Source: Streptomyces atratus
GTDB taxonomy: Bacteria; Actinomycetota; Actinomycetes; Streptomycetales; Streptomycetaceae
DNA length: 64,000 bases
Assembly: GCF_900119365.1 (NCBI RefSeq)
Contig: NZ_FPJO01000013.1
Location: forward strand, 124,001-188,000
Reading direction: 5' to 3'
Under the pieces are notes generated by a model. The model saw only the letters and a list, made by a program, of their open reading frames with translations. It ran no database searches and was not told the origin of the DNA. Positions 34,366-42,432 of the stretch are shown piece after piece. Position numbers and translations under genes: made by a program. Numbering within the stretch: position 1 is the first letter of the stretch; each line of letters begins with the position of its first letter.

Positions 34366-37300
34366 CGGTGATCGTCTCCGGGCAGCAGATCGAGGGAACG
34401 AACGGTGGTGTGCTCGGCGCGCTCCGGATCGGTGAGGGCCCGCAGCGCGATCAGGGTGGATTCCAGTACGTTGCGGGCGGCGGGCGTGTCGAGCAGCTCC
34501 CGCTGGTAGGCATACTGGAGCAGCAGTTGGCCGGGGCCGTGCGGCTGGACGTACAGGGCGCAGTCGTACTTGGTGTAGCCGGTGTCCAGTTCGACGAAGC
34601 GGAACCGGACGTCCGACGCGGTGGTGGCGCGTGCCGGGTAGGGCAGCATGTTGAGCATGGTCTGGAAGACCGGGGTCGCCGAGGAACTCCGTGAGGCGGC
34701 CGGAAGCCGCCGCAGCGTCCAGCCGAAGGGGTGCTCGGCCGCGGCGTAGGCGTCGTACACCGTCTCCCTCACCTGTGCGGTGAACTCCGCTAGGGTGGCG
34801 GCCGGGTCGATGTTGAGGCGCAGTGGCAGCATGGCGAGCATGAAAGCGGGCACGTCGGCGGTCTCCGGCCGCTCCCGCCCCGCCATCGGGGCGCCGACGA
34901 TCACGTCGTCGGCGTCGCTGTAGTAGCTCAGGGCCAGTGCGTAGGCGGCCAGCAGGGGTACGAACGCGGTGGCGGACGCGGCCAGTGCGGTGTCGCGCAG
35001 CCGCCGGGACAGCTGCTCGTCGAGGACCGCCTCGGTGATCTCGCCCCGGTAGGTGGGGGCGGCGGGCCGCTGTTTCTGTGCGATCTGGAGTGCGGGGAGG
35101 TCGCCCACGAGCCGGCGCAGCCAGTACTCCCCCGCCTCGGCCACCTCCTCGGTGGCCAGCCGCTCGGTCAGGTGGTCGAGATAGCGGTCGTAGCGGGTGG
35201 CGCGTTCGGGATCGGGCCCGGCCGGCCGCTGTTCGTAGAGTTCGGCCAGCCGCTGGAACAGCACGGTCGCTCCCCAGCCGTCGAGGAGCAGTTCGTGCAT
35301 GGTGACCAGGAGCCGGTACTGTCCGTCGGGCAGCCGGAACAGCGCGGTCCGCAGGGCCGGTTCGGTGAGGAGGTCAAAGGGCCTCGCCGCTTCCTCGGCG
35401 GCCACCGTGCGGAATGCCTCCGCTGTGATGTCCTGGGCGCCGGCGGGCAGCGGAACCTCCCAGTGCGGGTAGTGGTGCACCACCTCGTGCCCCGCTTCCC
35501 GCGCTGCCTTCTGCCCGTCCGTCCCGTCCGTCCCGGCGGTCCCTTCGGTCTCGGCGAACCGGGCGAGGAGCAGCGGATTCTCGGCGAGCAGCAGCTGCCA
35601 GGCCCGTGCCAGCCGTGCCACGTCGAGGGGGCCGTCGAGCTCCAGGGACCCCTGGTAGCTGTAGTAGGGGCTGAGCGGGTCGAGCCGCCAGTGGAAGTAC
35701 ACCCCGGCCTGCTGCGGGGTGAGCGCTCGGGTGTGCGGCGCGTCGTCCCGTGCCGGCTCCGGGCGGGATGCGGGCGCGGGCCGCCGGTCGCGGCCGAGCG
35801 CGGCGAGGGCGGCGGGGCTGCCGTCGCGCAGAACGTCACGCAGGCCGGCGGCCGATCCCGTCTCGCGCAGGGCGGCGACCAGCCGCATGGCGAGCAGCGA
35901 GTCCCCGCCCAGCTCCAGGAACCTGTCGTTCCTGCCGACCCGTCCGGTGCCGAGGAGCCCGGCGACGACGGCCGCGATCGCGGTCTCCGCCGCGCCGCGC
36001 GGCGGGTCGTACGGGCGGGTGCCGGGGCGGCTGCGGCGCGGTGGAGCGGGCAGGGCCTTGTAGTCCGTCTTGCCGTTGCGGGTGAGCGGGAGCCGGGGAA
36101 GGACGACGAAGGTGTGCGGCACCATGGGCGCGGGGAGCCGGCCGCTCAGATGGGCACGCAGTGATTCCTCGGCCGGCTCGTCGCCGGAGGCGGTGACGTA
36201 GGCGACGAGCCGGGGCGGCTGCGCGGCGACCGGGGTGTGTGCGCTCTCCCGGGCGACCAGGGCTCCGGTGTCGTCGGGGGTGTGGACGGTGACGGCGCAG
36301 CCGGCGATCCCGGGGTGGTCGCCGAGCACCGCCTCGATCTCGGCGAGCTCCATGCGTACGCCGCCGAGCTTCACCTGCCGGTCCACCCGTCCCAGGTACT
36401 CCAGTTGGCCGTCCGGAGTCACGCGTACGGCGTCCCCGGTGCGGTAGAGGCGTCCGCCGCCGTGGCCGAAGGGGTCGGTGAAGAAGGCGCGTGCGGTGCG
36501 CTCCGGGTCACCGAGGTATCCGCGGCCGACTACCAGTCCCCCGACGAACAGCTCCCCCGTCTCCCCGTGCGCACAGGCGTGCCACTGCTCGTTCTCCTCG
36601 CGCAGTACGTACAGTTCGGCGTTGCCGATGGGCGAGCCGATCGGCAGGTGGCGCACTCCGGCGGCCGGAGGGCCGAGTTCGGCATGGGTGACGTCGTCCG
36701 AACACTCGGTGGGGCCGTACGCGTTGAGCAGCCGGATGCCCGGCATGGTGTCGTGCCACCGCCGGGCCAGCGCGGGTGGCAGCTCCTCGCCGGTGGCGAT
36801 CATCCAGCGCAGCGAGCCGGGCCTGATTCCCGCGGTCTCCTGGGCGTCGAGCAGGAAGCGGATCAGTGTGGGTACGGTCTCCAGCACCGTGGTTCCGCGT
36901 CCGCGCAACTCCTCCAGCAGCAGGGCGCCGTCCTGTGCCTGCTCGTCGGCGAAGATCTGTACCCGGCCGCCGACGAGCAGCGGGGCGAGCATCTGCCAGA
37001 CGGAGATGTCGAAGCTCAGTGGTGCGGTCTGGGCCAGCCGGTCGTCCGCGGTCAGCCCGAGGTCGTCGATCTTGGCCCGGAGATGGTTGAGCATGCCGCG
37101 GTGCTCGACGATCGCGGCCTTGGGACGGCCGGTCGACCCCGAGGTGTAGAGGACGTAGCGCACCTCGTCGGGGGCCGGTGGCTGGGGCCGGGTGTACGGA
37201 GGGTCCGCCGGTTGCGGTGTCGTGGTGGGTACGCCGGCCGCGCGGGCGCCCTTGATCAGTTCCCCGCTGTCCGCCGGTGCGCCGGTGGTCAGCAGCAGTG

Positions 37301-37703
37301 CCGCGCCGCTGTCGGTGAGCAGGGATTCGACGCGTGCGGCGGGCCAGCTCGCGTCGACAGGCAGGTAGACGGCGCCCAGCAGTTCCAGGGCGAGGAAGGC
37401 CGTGACGACGTCGGCGCCGCGTCGGCCGCCGACCGCGACGATCTGTCCCTGCGAGATCCCGGCAGCCGCCAGCTGCGCGGCGGTGCCGCGCATCCGGTCG
37501 GCCAGCCGGCCGTATCCGAGGGATACTTCGCCGTCCTCGACGGCGGTCCGGTCGGGGTGTGCGGCCGCGAACCGCTCGACATGGGTGTGGACTCCTTCGC
37601 CCAGCTCGTACGGTTCGTGGCGGGTGAGTGCCACGGCGACGGCACGCTCCCGCGCCCCTTCGGCCAGCGGGAGCCGCGGGTAGTGCTCGGGCAGGCCGGT
37701 CAT
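34362..37703 (-). CDS. NRPS, adenylation-carrier-condensation (A-T-C)
   Basis: A 1113-residue NRPS. The A domain (about 40-540) has A3 YTSGSTGRPKA, A4 SFDISVWQML, A5 NAYGPTECSDD and A10 PLTRNGKTDYKAL. The carrier site is FLELGGDSLLAMRL. The C-terminal condensation domain starts at ALTPQQAGVYFHWRLDPLSP. By GrsA alignment the A pocket reads D-I-W-E-I-T-A-D-D-K. Its Glu and two Asp suit a substrate with a side-chain amine, such as the diaminopropionate made by the neighbouring genes; this is inference. The condensation motif HHxxxDG is changed to HELLLDG, losing the second, catalytic His. Start ATG 37701-37703 overlaps the methyltransferase stop, and the stop overlaps the next NRPS start. Confidence 0.9.
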   Translation of the reverse strand: MTGLPEHYPRLPLAEGARERAVAVALTRHEPYELGEGVHTHVERFAAAHPDRTAVEDGEVSLGYGRLADRMRGTAAQLAAAGISQGQIVAVGGRRGADVVTAFLALELLGAVYLPVDASWPAARVESLLTDSGAALLLTTGAPADSGELIKGARAAGVPTTTPQPADPPYTRPQPPAPDEVRYVLYTSGSTGRPKAAIVEHRGMLNHLRAKIDDLGLTADDRLAQTAPLSFDISVWQMLAPLLVGGRVQIFADEQAQDGALLLEELRGRGTTVLETVPTLIRFLLDAQETAGIRPGSLRWMIATGEELPPALARRWHDTMPGIRLLNAYGPTECSDDVTHAELGPPAAGVRHLPIGSPIGNAELYVLREENEQWHACAHGETGELFVGGLVVGRGYLGDPERTARAFFTDPFGHGGGRLYRTGDAVRVTPDGQLEYLGRVDRQVKLGGVRMELAEIEAVLGDHPGIAGCAVTVHTPDDTGALVARESAHTPVAAQPPRLVAYVTASGDEPAEESLRAHLSGRLPAPMVPHTFVVLPRLPLTRNGKTDYKALPAPPRRSRPGTRPYDPPRGAAETAIAAVVAGLLGTGRVGRNDRFLELGGDSLLAMRLVAALRETGSAAGLRDVLRDGSPAALAALGRDRRPAPASRPEPARDDAPHTRALTPQQAGVYFHWRLDPLSPYYSYQGSLELDGPLDVARLARAWQLLLAENPLLLARFAETEGTAGTDGTDGQKAAREAGHEVVHHYPHWEVPLPAGAQDITAEAFRTVAAEEAARPFDLLTEPALRTALFRLPDGQYRLLVTMHELLLDGWGATVLFQRLAELYEQRPAGPDPERATRYDRYLDHLTERLATEEVAEAGEYWLRRLVGDLPALQIAQKQRPAAPTYRGEITEAVLDEQLSRRLRDTALAASATAFVPLLAAYALALSYYSDADDVIVGAPMAGRERPETADVPAFMLAMLPLRLNIDPAATLAEFTAQVRETVYDAYAAAEHPFGWTLRRLPAASRSSSATPVFQTMLNMLPYPARATTASDVRFRFVELDTGYTKYDCALYVQPHGPGQLLLQYAYQRELLDTPAARNVLESTLIALRALTDPERAEHTTVRSLDLLPGDDHR

Positions 37704-38515
37704 CGTGCCGCCCGCTTCTCGGCGACGACCAGCAGGTACTCGACCGGCACGCCCGTGCCGCGCTCGTCCGTGGTGTGGAACCCCTCGGTCATCTCGACCA
37801 TTTCCGCTCTCAGTTCCTTCCATCGCGAAGGCGGCGAAATGGTGTTCCTCGCCGCGATGCAGGGCCCGAAGCAGTTCTCGAAGAAGGTCACCAGGTCCTC
37901 GGCCGTGGCGAACGGGTAGAAGAGTTCGCGGCGTTCGGACGTAACCGTGAATCCGGGGCCGAGGAGTTCGGCGAGGTAGTCCGGTGAGCCCCACAGCATG
38001 GGTTGTCCCTGATGGCCGTTGGGCGAGGGGAAGTAGGCGGAGAGGATCTCCTGGAAGTGCGCGGTCCAGCTGCGTGCCGTCCAGTTGCACATGCCGATGC
38101 GGCCGCCCGGCCGCAGCACCCGGGCGATCTCTCCGCTCGACGCGGCGTGGTCGGGCGCGAACTGGATCCCGTAGGTGGAGGTCACCAGGTCGAACGAGGC
38201 TTCGGCGAAGGGGAGTTCCTGGGCGTCGCCGCGGTGCAGCTCCACCTGGACGCCGGCCTCGGCGAACCGTTCGCGCGCGTCGGGGAAGAACTCGTCGGTC
38301 AGGTCCAGCCCGGTGACGACGCAGCCGCGCCGGGCGGACAGCAGCGCGACGTTGCCGTTGCCGGTGGCCACGTCGAGGTGGGCGGTGTCCGGCGCGGGGG
38401 CGAGCCGGTCCACCAGCTCGACGGCGCCCGGTCGCAGCAGATCGGCGACGTGCCGGTACTCGCCGTACGACCACATGGTGCGGTTGATCTCCTGGATGTT
38501 CTGATCGATCGTCAT
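37700..38515 (-). CDS. SAM-dependent methyltransferase
   Basis: A 271-residue class I methyltransferase with the SAM-binding motif HLDVATGNGNVALLSARRG, an acidic motif II (TGLDLTDEFF), and the post-motif ASFDLVTSTYGIQFAPDHAA. Similar proteins methylate small O, N or C nucleophiles. It sits within the NRPS operon, starting 11 bp after sbnB and overlapping the NRPS start by ATGA, so it is most likely a tailoring enzyme of that pathway. GGGGG before the ATG at 38513-38515 acts as ribosome site. Which atom is methylated cannot be told from sequence. Confidence 0.85.
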   Translation of the reverse strand: MTIDQNIQEINRTMWSYGEYRHVADLLRPGAVELVDRLAPAPDTAHLDVATGNGNVALLSARRGCVVTGLDLTDEFFPDARERFAEAGVQVELHRGDAQELPFAEASFDLVTSTYGIQFAPDHAASSGEIARVLRPGGRIGMCNWTARSWTAHFQEILSAYFPSPNGHQGQPMLWGSPDYLAELLGPGFTVTSERRELFYPFATAEDLVTFFENCFGPCIAARNTISPPSRWKELRAEMVEMTEGFHTTDERGTGVPVEYLLVVAEKRAAR

Positions 38516-38526
38516 GCGGGTCCCCC

Positions 38527-39600
38527 TCAGAGCGTGAGCCGGGCGCCGAGACCGGCGGCTTCGGCGCGGGCGTGGATGCGGTCGGCCACGGCGACGTCGA
38601 GGATCGACATCCCGAACGGGTTGCTGATCACGATCTCGTCCTGGTCCCGGCGGCCCGGGTGCCGCCCGGCGAGTACGTCGCCGAGCGTGCCGTCGACGGG
38701 GCGGGCGCCGGGCCGTGCGGTCACTCCTTGGCGCGGAGTGCCGTCGGGGCCGAGCAGCGTGCCCGCCCGGTACATCCTGCCCAGCAGCCGTCGCGGGTCG
38801 TCACGGACCAGGCTCCAGTCGTCGACGATCACCGTGCCGGCCGAGAGCACACTCGCCTCGGTGAGGTCGTCCAGCGAGACATGGCAGACGAGCGCGCCGG
38901 GCCGCAGCCAGTCCGGCTCGATGTATCCCTCGGTCACCGTGGTGACGGGCACGACGAGTTCGGCGTCCCGTACCGCCTCGCGCGGCCCGTCGGCGACCAC
39001 CGTCTCGATGTCGGCCGCACCGGGCAGCGAGGCGATGTGGTGGGCGACGGACTTGGCACGGTCGGGCGCCACGTCGTACAGCGCGATACGGCGCAGGGTG
39101 GGCACGGTGCGCAGCAGCAGCGCGATGTGCGCCTGCGCGAGGGCGCCGCAGCCGAGGAGCGCCAGCCCGCTCGGTTCCGCCACCGCCAGATGACGCACGG
39201 CGAGCGCGGTCACCGCCGCGGTGCGCATCGCGCTGATGTAGGCGGCCTCCATCAGGGCGAGGGGGCGGGCGGTCTCCGGGTCGAGGAGCAGGGTGAAGCC
39301 CTGGGAGCGGGGTATGCCGCGCCCCGGGTTGCCGATCGAGGCGTTGATGGTCTTCATGCCGATGACCGGCGGCCGCCCCTCCTGGGCGAGTGCGCCGGGC
39401 ATGGCCAGCAGCCTGGCCGAGTCGCCCTGCGGGGTGGTCCAGCCGAGGTAGGCCTCCTCGGGAAGGACGGACTGTCCGGCGGAGTGCAGCCGGAGCGCCT
39501 CGGCGACCGCCGCCACGATGTCCACGTCGCGGGCGGCCTCGATGACGTCCGCGCGCGTCAGGTAGCGGAAGTGGCTGTCGGGGTGTTGCTCGAAGTCCAT
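38527..39600 (-). CDS. sbnB: SbnB-like N-(2-amino-2-carboxyethyl)-L-glutamate dehydrogenase
   Basis: A 357-residue member of the ornithine cyclodeaminase/mu-crystallin family. The NAD-binding motif is ALLGCGALAQAHIALL, and the substrate region includes IGMKTINASIGNPGRGIPRS and AYISAMRTAAVTALA. Together with the SbnA-type synthase two genes upstream, it fits the known two-step route to L-2,3-diaminopropionate. SbnB oxidatively cleaves N-(1-amino-1-carboxyl-2-ethyl)glutamate into diaminopropionate and 2-oxoglutarate. The family also contains ornithine cyclodeaminases and other imine reductases; the paired SbnA makes the diaminopropionate role the best reading. The start has AAGGAG 11 nt upstream. 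Confidence 0.82.
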   Translation of the reverse strand: MDFEQHPDSHFRYLTRADVIEAARDVDIVAAVAEALRLHSAGQSVLPEEAYLGWTTPQGDSARLLAMPGALAQEGRPPVIGMKTINASIGNPGRGIPRSQGFTLLLDPETARPLALMEAAYISAMRTAAVTALAVRHLAVAEPSGLALLGCGALAQAHIALLLRTVPTLRRIALYDVAPDRAKSVAHHIASLPGAADIETVVADGPREAVRDAELVVPVTTVTEGYIEPDWLRPGALVCHVSLDDLTEASVLSAGTVIVDDWSLVRDDPRRLLGRMYRAGTLLGPDGTPRQGVTARPGARPVDGTLGDVLAGRHPGRRDQDEIVISNPFGMSILDVAVADRIHARAEAAGLGARLTL

Positions 39601-39661
39601 GACGGGCGTGGCTCCTTGGCGAGAAGGGATCGGTTGCGGTGGGGACGGTGCGGGAACGGGT

Positions 39662-40891
39662 TCAGCCGCCGGTGGTGGCTGCCGAGCGGAGCATCACGAA
39701 GGGGACGAGTGCACCGAGCAGCAGAACACCGGCGAGTGCGATCCAGCCGGCCGTGCCGAGGGCGAGGACGACGCCGGTCATCAGCACCGGGCCCGCGACC
39801 CGGTTGGCCACCGTGCGGCTGGTGTTGAACAGCACCAGGTAGGCGCTGCGCGCCTGTTCCGGTGCCAGGTCGAAGGAGAGGGTCCACGAGGCGCCGACCT
39901 GGAACAGCTCGGCGAACGTCAGCAGGACGACGGCCGCGCCGAGCACCAGCAGCGCCTCCCGTGCCCCGAGGCCGGGCGCGGCGGCGAAGGCCAGGGCGCC
40001 GCAGCTGAGCAGCAGGGCCGCGGCCGCATACGAGAACCATGCCCGGCGCGTGGTGCCGTAGCAGCGGTTGAGGGGGTACTGGAGGGCGATGCACAGCACG
40101 GTGTTGACGGCGTACAGGATGCCGACATAGCGCTCCGGTACGTCCGTCTCGGTGACGAGCCACAGCGGGAAGGCCACGTTGAGCACCGGCATCCAGAGCG
40201 ACACCAGTGCGTTGTACGCGGTGAAGCCGAGCAGCCGGCGGTCCTTGAGCAGATCCGCCACCCGGGCGCTCCCGACCGCCGTCGCCGCCTCCTCCTCCCG
40301 CCGCGCGGTGGCGTACACCGCGGCCACCGCCACATAGGCGACCGCGCCCCCGATCAGCAGCGGCCGGAAGGCTGCCGGCGCGCCGGAGCCCAGGGCGACC
40401 CCGGCGATCAGCCCGCCCAGGCTGATCCCGAGGTTGACGACGGTGCGCTGCACGGCCATGACCTTCGCGCGCAGGCTCTCCGGGGCGCGCGCACCGACGT
40501 ACGACTGGACCAGTGGGGGTGAGGACTGCTCGGTGACGGCGATGACGGCGACCACGAGAAGAAAGCTCCACCAGCCGTCCACCCAGAGGTAGCCGACGGT
40601 GGCCAGTGCGCGCAGCAGCATCACACCGATCAGCACGGGCTTCGGCCCGAAGCGTCCGGCCAGGCGGGCGATGGGCACGGCGGCGGCGACGGCGACGGCC
40701 CCGCCGATGGTCAGGCCGGTGCCGACGGACGAGGTGCTGAGATGGGCGACCTTGACGAAGTAGATGGTCGAGACGGCGAGGAAGAGGCCCGTTCCGGTCC
40801 ATTCGATCAGCGTGGCGCCCTGCACCAGCGGCAGGTACTGCCGGTGGCCGGGGCGTGTCCGCTGCCGGTCAAGGGTGGTGCTGGTGCCCAT
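39662..40891 (-). CDS. MFS transporter, probable product exporter
   Basis: A 409-residue protein with about 12 hydrophobic segments and major facilitator features: the loop 2-3 motif in IARLAGRFGPKPVLIGVMLL and gene-family segments such as AVQRTVVNLGISLGGLIAGV. Drug-proton antiporters of this type export small products. It lies between sbnA (2 bp upstream) and sbnB (61 bp downstream) in the NRPS operon, which argues for export of the pathway product or a precursor form. The start is ATG 40889-40891, immediately after the sbnA stop; a much longer open frame upstream is a shadow of sbnA. Confidence 0.85.
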   Translation of the reverse strand: MGTSTTLDRQRTRPGHRQYLPLVQGATLIEWTGTGLFLAVSTIYFVKVAHLSTSSVGTGLTIGGAVAVAAAVPIARLAGRFGPKPVLIGVMLLRALATVGYLWVDGWWSFLLVVAVIAVTEQSSPPLVQSYVGARAPESLRAKVMAVQRTVVNLGISLGGLIAGVALGSGAPAAFRPLLIGGAVAYVAVAAVYATARREEEAATAVGSARVADLLKDRRLLGFTAYNALVSLWMPVLNVAFPLWLVTETDVPERYVGILYAVNTVLCIALQYPLNRCYGTTRRAWFSYAAAALLLSCGALAFAAAPGLGAREALLVLGAAVVLLTFAELFQVGASWTLSFDLAPEQARSAYLVLFNTSRTVANRVAGPVLMTGVVLALGTAGWIALAGVLLLGALVPFVMLRSAATTGG

Positions 40892-40893
40892 GC

Positions 40894-41928
40894 TCAGTGC
40901 TCCTGGTGCTTTCGGTCGAAGAAGAGTCCTTCGCTGCGCAGGTGTTCCACGGCGGAGGTGATCTCCTTGGCGACACCCTGTTCGGTCGCCCAGTTGTCGG
41001 AGTAGAGGGTGTCGCGGTATTTGGCGCCGCCGTCCGCGGCCAGGCAGACCGCGAGCCGGCCGTCCGTCCCGGCCTCGTCCTGATCGGTCAGCATCGCGCG
41101 TACGGCGCAGCCGCTGGAGCCTCCGAGTGCGAGTCCGATGTCCTCGGCGATGATCCGGCAGACGGCGATCGCCTCGATGTCGTCGACGTGCACCGCACGG
41201 TCGTAGCTGTGCGGCGCCGTCAGGAAGACGGACGGCCGGCTGGCTCCGATGCCCGGGACCAGGCGTCGTCCGGCGCTGCCCGAGACGGCCAGTGAGCCGC
41301 GTACGTCCACGGCGACCGCGGCGACGTCGGGCCGGTGCTCGCGCAGATGGGCACTGATTCCCGCGAGGGTGCCGCCGGTGGAGACCGGTATGTACACCGC
41401 GCCGAGCTCCGGTCCCGCCTGCTCGGTGAGTTCGGGTCCGGTGGTGCGCCGGTGGATGTCGGGCGCGGCCCAGTTCTCGTACTGGTCGGGCCAGCGGTAT
41501 CCGGGGTTGTCCGCGCACAGCTCGCGCACCCGGCGCAGCCGGCTCAGCAGGTAGCCGCCCAGGCCGTCGGGTTCGTCGACGACGATCACCCGGGCTCCGC
41601 TGTCGGCGAGCCTGCGGCGGGTGGCGTGCGGGGTCTTGAGGTCGACCACGGCGAGGAAGTCGCAGCCGACCGTCGGCAGCAGCCGGGCCAGGGCGAGGCC
41701 CAGGTTGCCCGAGGTGGATTCCACCACCACCGTGCCCGGGGTGAGCGGCCGGTCGTCGTGCAGCGACCGCAGCAGTCCGACGGCGCTGCGGTCCTTCACC
41801 GATCCGGTGGGGCCGTGTTCTTCGAGCTTCAGCCCCAGACGCCGCACCCGCCCCCGGTGGGCGACGTCCAGGCGGAGTAAGGGTGTTGTGGTGAGGGCCC
41901 GTGCCAGGACGGGTTTGACACGCGACAC
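40894..41928 (-). CDS. sbnA: SbnA-like 2,3-diaminopropionate precursor synthase (PLP)
   Basis: A 344-residue PLP enzyme of the cysteine synthase fold. The PLP lysine lies in EEHGPTGSVKDRSAVGLLRS, the substrate loop is VVESTSGNLGLALARLLP, and the phosphate-binding loop is PVSTGGTLAGISAHL. In staphylococci SbnA joins O-phosphoserine and glutamate to give the intermediate that SbnB cleaves to L-2,3-diaminopropionate. GTG 41926-41928 is preferred because AGGGGGAAGCA precedes it; the longer frame from 41961 lacks a site. It is the first gene of the coupled operon. The pair with sbnB is specific enough to infer diaminopropionate supply for the NRPS. Confidence 0.85.
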   Translation of the reverse strand: MSRVKPVLARALTTTPLLRLDVAHRGRVRRLGLKLEEHGPTGSVKDRSAVGLLRSLHDDRPLTPGTVVVESTSGNLGLALARLLPTVGCDFLAVVDLKTPHATRRRLADSGARVIVVDEPDGLGGYLLSRLRRVRELCADNPGYRWPDQYENWAAPDIHRRTTGPELTEQAGPELGAVYIPVSTGGTLAGISAHLREHRPDVAAVAVDVRGSLAVSGSAGRRLVPGIGASRPSVFLTAPHSYDRAVHVDDIEAIAVCRIIAEDIGLALGGSSGCAVRAMLTDQDEAGTDGRLAVCLAADGGAKYRDTLYSDNWATEQGVAKEITSAVEHLRSEGLFFDRKHQEH

Positions 41929-42432
41929 TGCTTCCCCCTGTGGGATGCGTCGTTTGACCATGGCGATGGATCGACCGGCCGGCCCAGCTGCGCGCCATCA
42001 GACCTTAGGCGGGCGGCCCCCGGTGTCACCACGGCACTCACGCGCGCGCGTGTCGTGGTTGGCCGGGAACACGCTTGACGCGCCCTCATTCCCTTCCCCC
42101 GGCCGTTTCCGGGCCCGGTAGGCCGCAGAAACAGCCCGGTGTTCCGGCGGGCTCGGGCGAGCACGGTTCATCGAATTGGCCGGTTCGATGCCGGGTGGCC
42201 CGGACGGCCGGACGGCCGACGGCCGGGCCGCTGTCACGAGCGGAGCCGGCCCGGCAGGACCTCTCCCGGCGGCCTGTTATCTTTACGTGACTTCGCGACG
42301 GAACTCTCGGTCATGCTTTGGCCTTTGCTCCGGCGGAGTCGACGTGCCGGCATGTGGCGGCGGACGCTCAATGACCACTGCACGGGCACGGTCGCGGTCT
42401 GCGGCCGGCCCGGCCTGTCATGGCTGGACGGA
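41929..42432. promoter_or_regulatory. Divergent promoter region of the NRPS operon and PBP gene
   Basis: This 504-bp gap separates sbnA (minus) from the PBP gene (plus), so both promoters should lie here. CACGCGCGCGCGTG at 42039-42052 is a perfect 14-bp palindrome about 110 bp upstream of sbnA. Repeated CGGACGGCC-type units occur near 42185-42230. No regulator gene is adjacent, and no known operator was recognised. The exact PBP start is uncertain, so some of this may be coding. Confidence 0.45.

Noticed and set aside
34362..38474. 1370-residue frame as a single NRPS
   Set aside because: The first 257 residues are a shadow of the methyltransferase. The NRPS starts at ATG 37701-37703, in ATGA overlap.
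38527..41928. sbnA/sbnB taken as evidence for a staphyloferrin B siderophore locus
   Set aside because: No IucA/IucC-type synthetase, decarboxylase or siderophore importer is present, and NRPS genes surround the pair.
39662..41998. One 778-residue frame covering MFS and upstream DNA
   Set aside because: The first half is an Arg/Pro-rich shadow of sbnA. The MFS protein starts at ATG 40889-40891, two bases after the sbnA stop.
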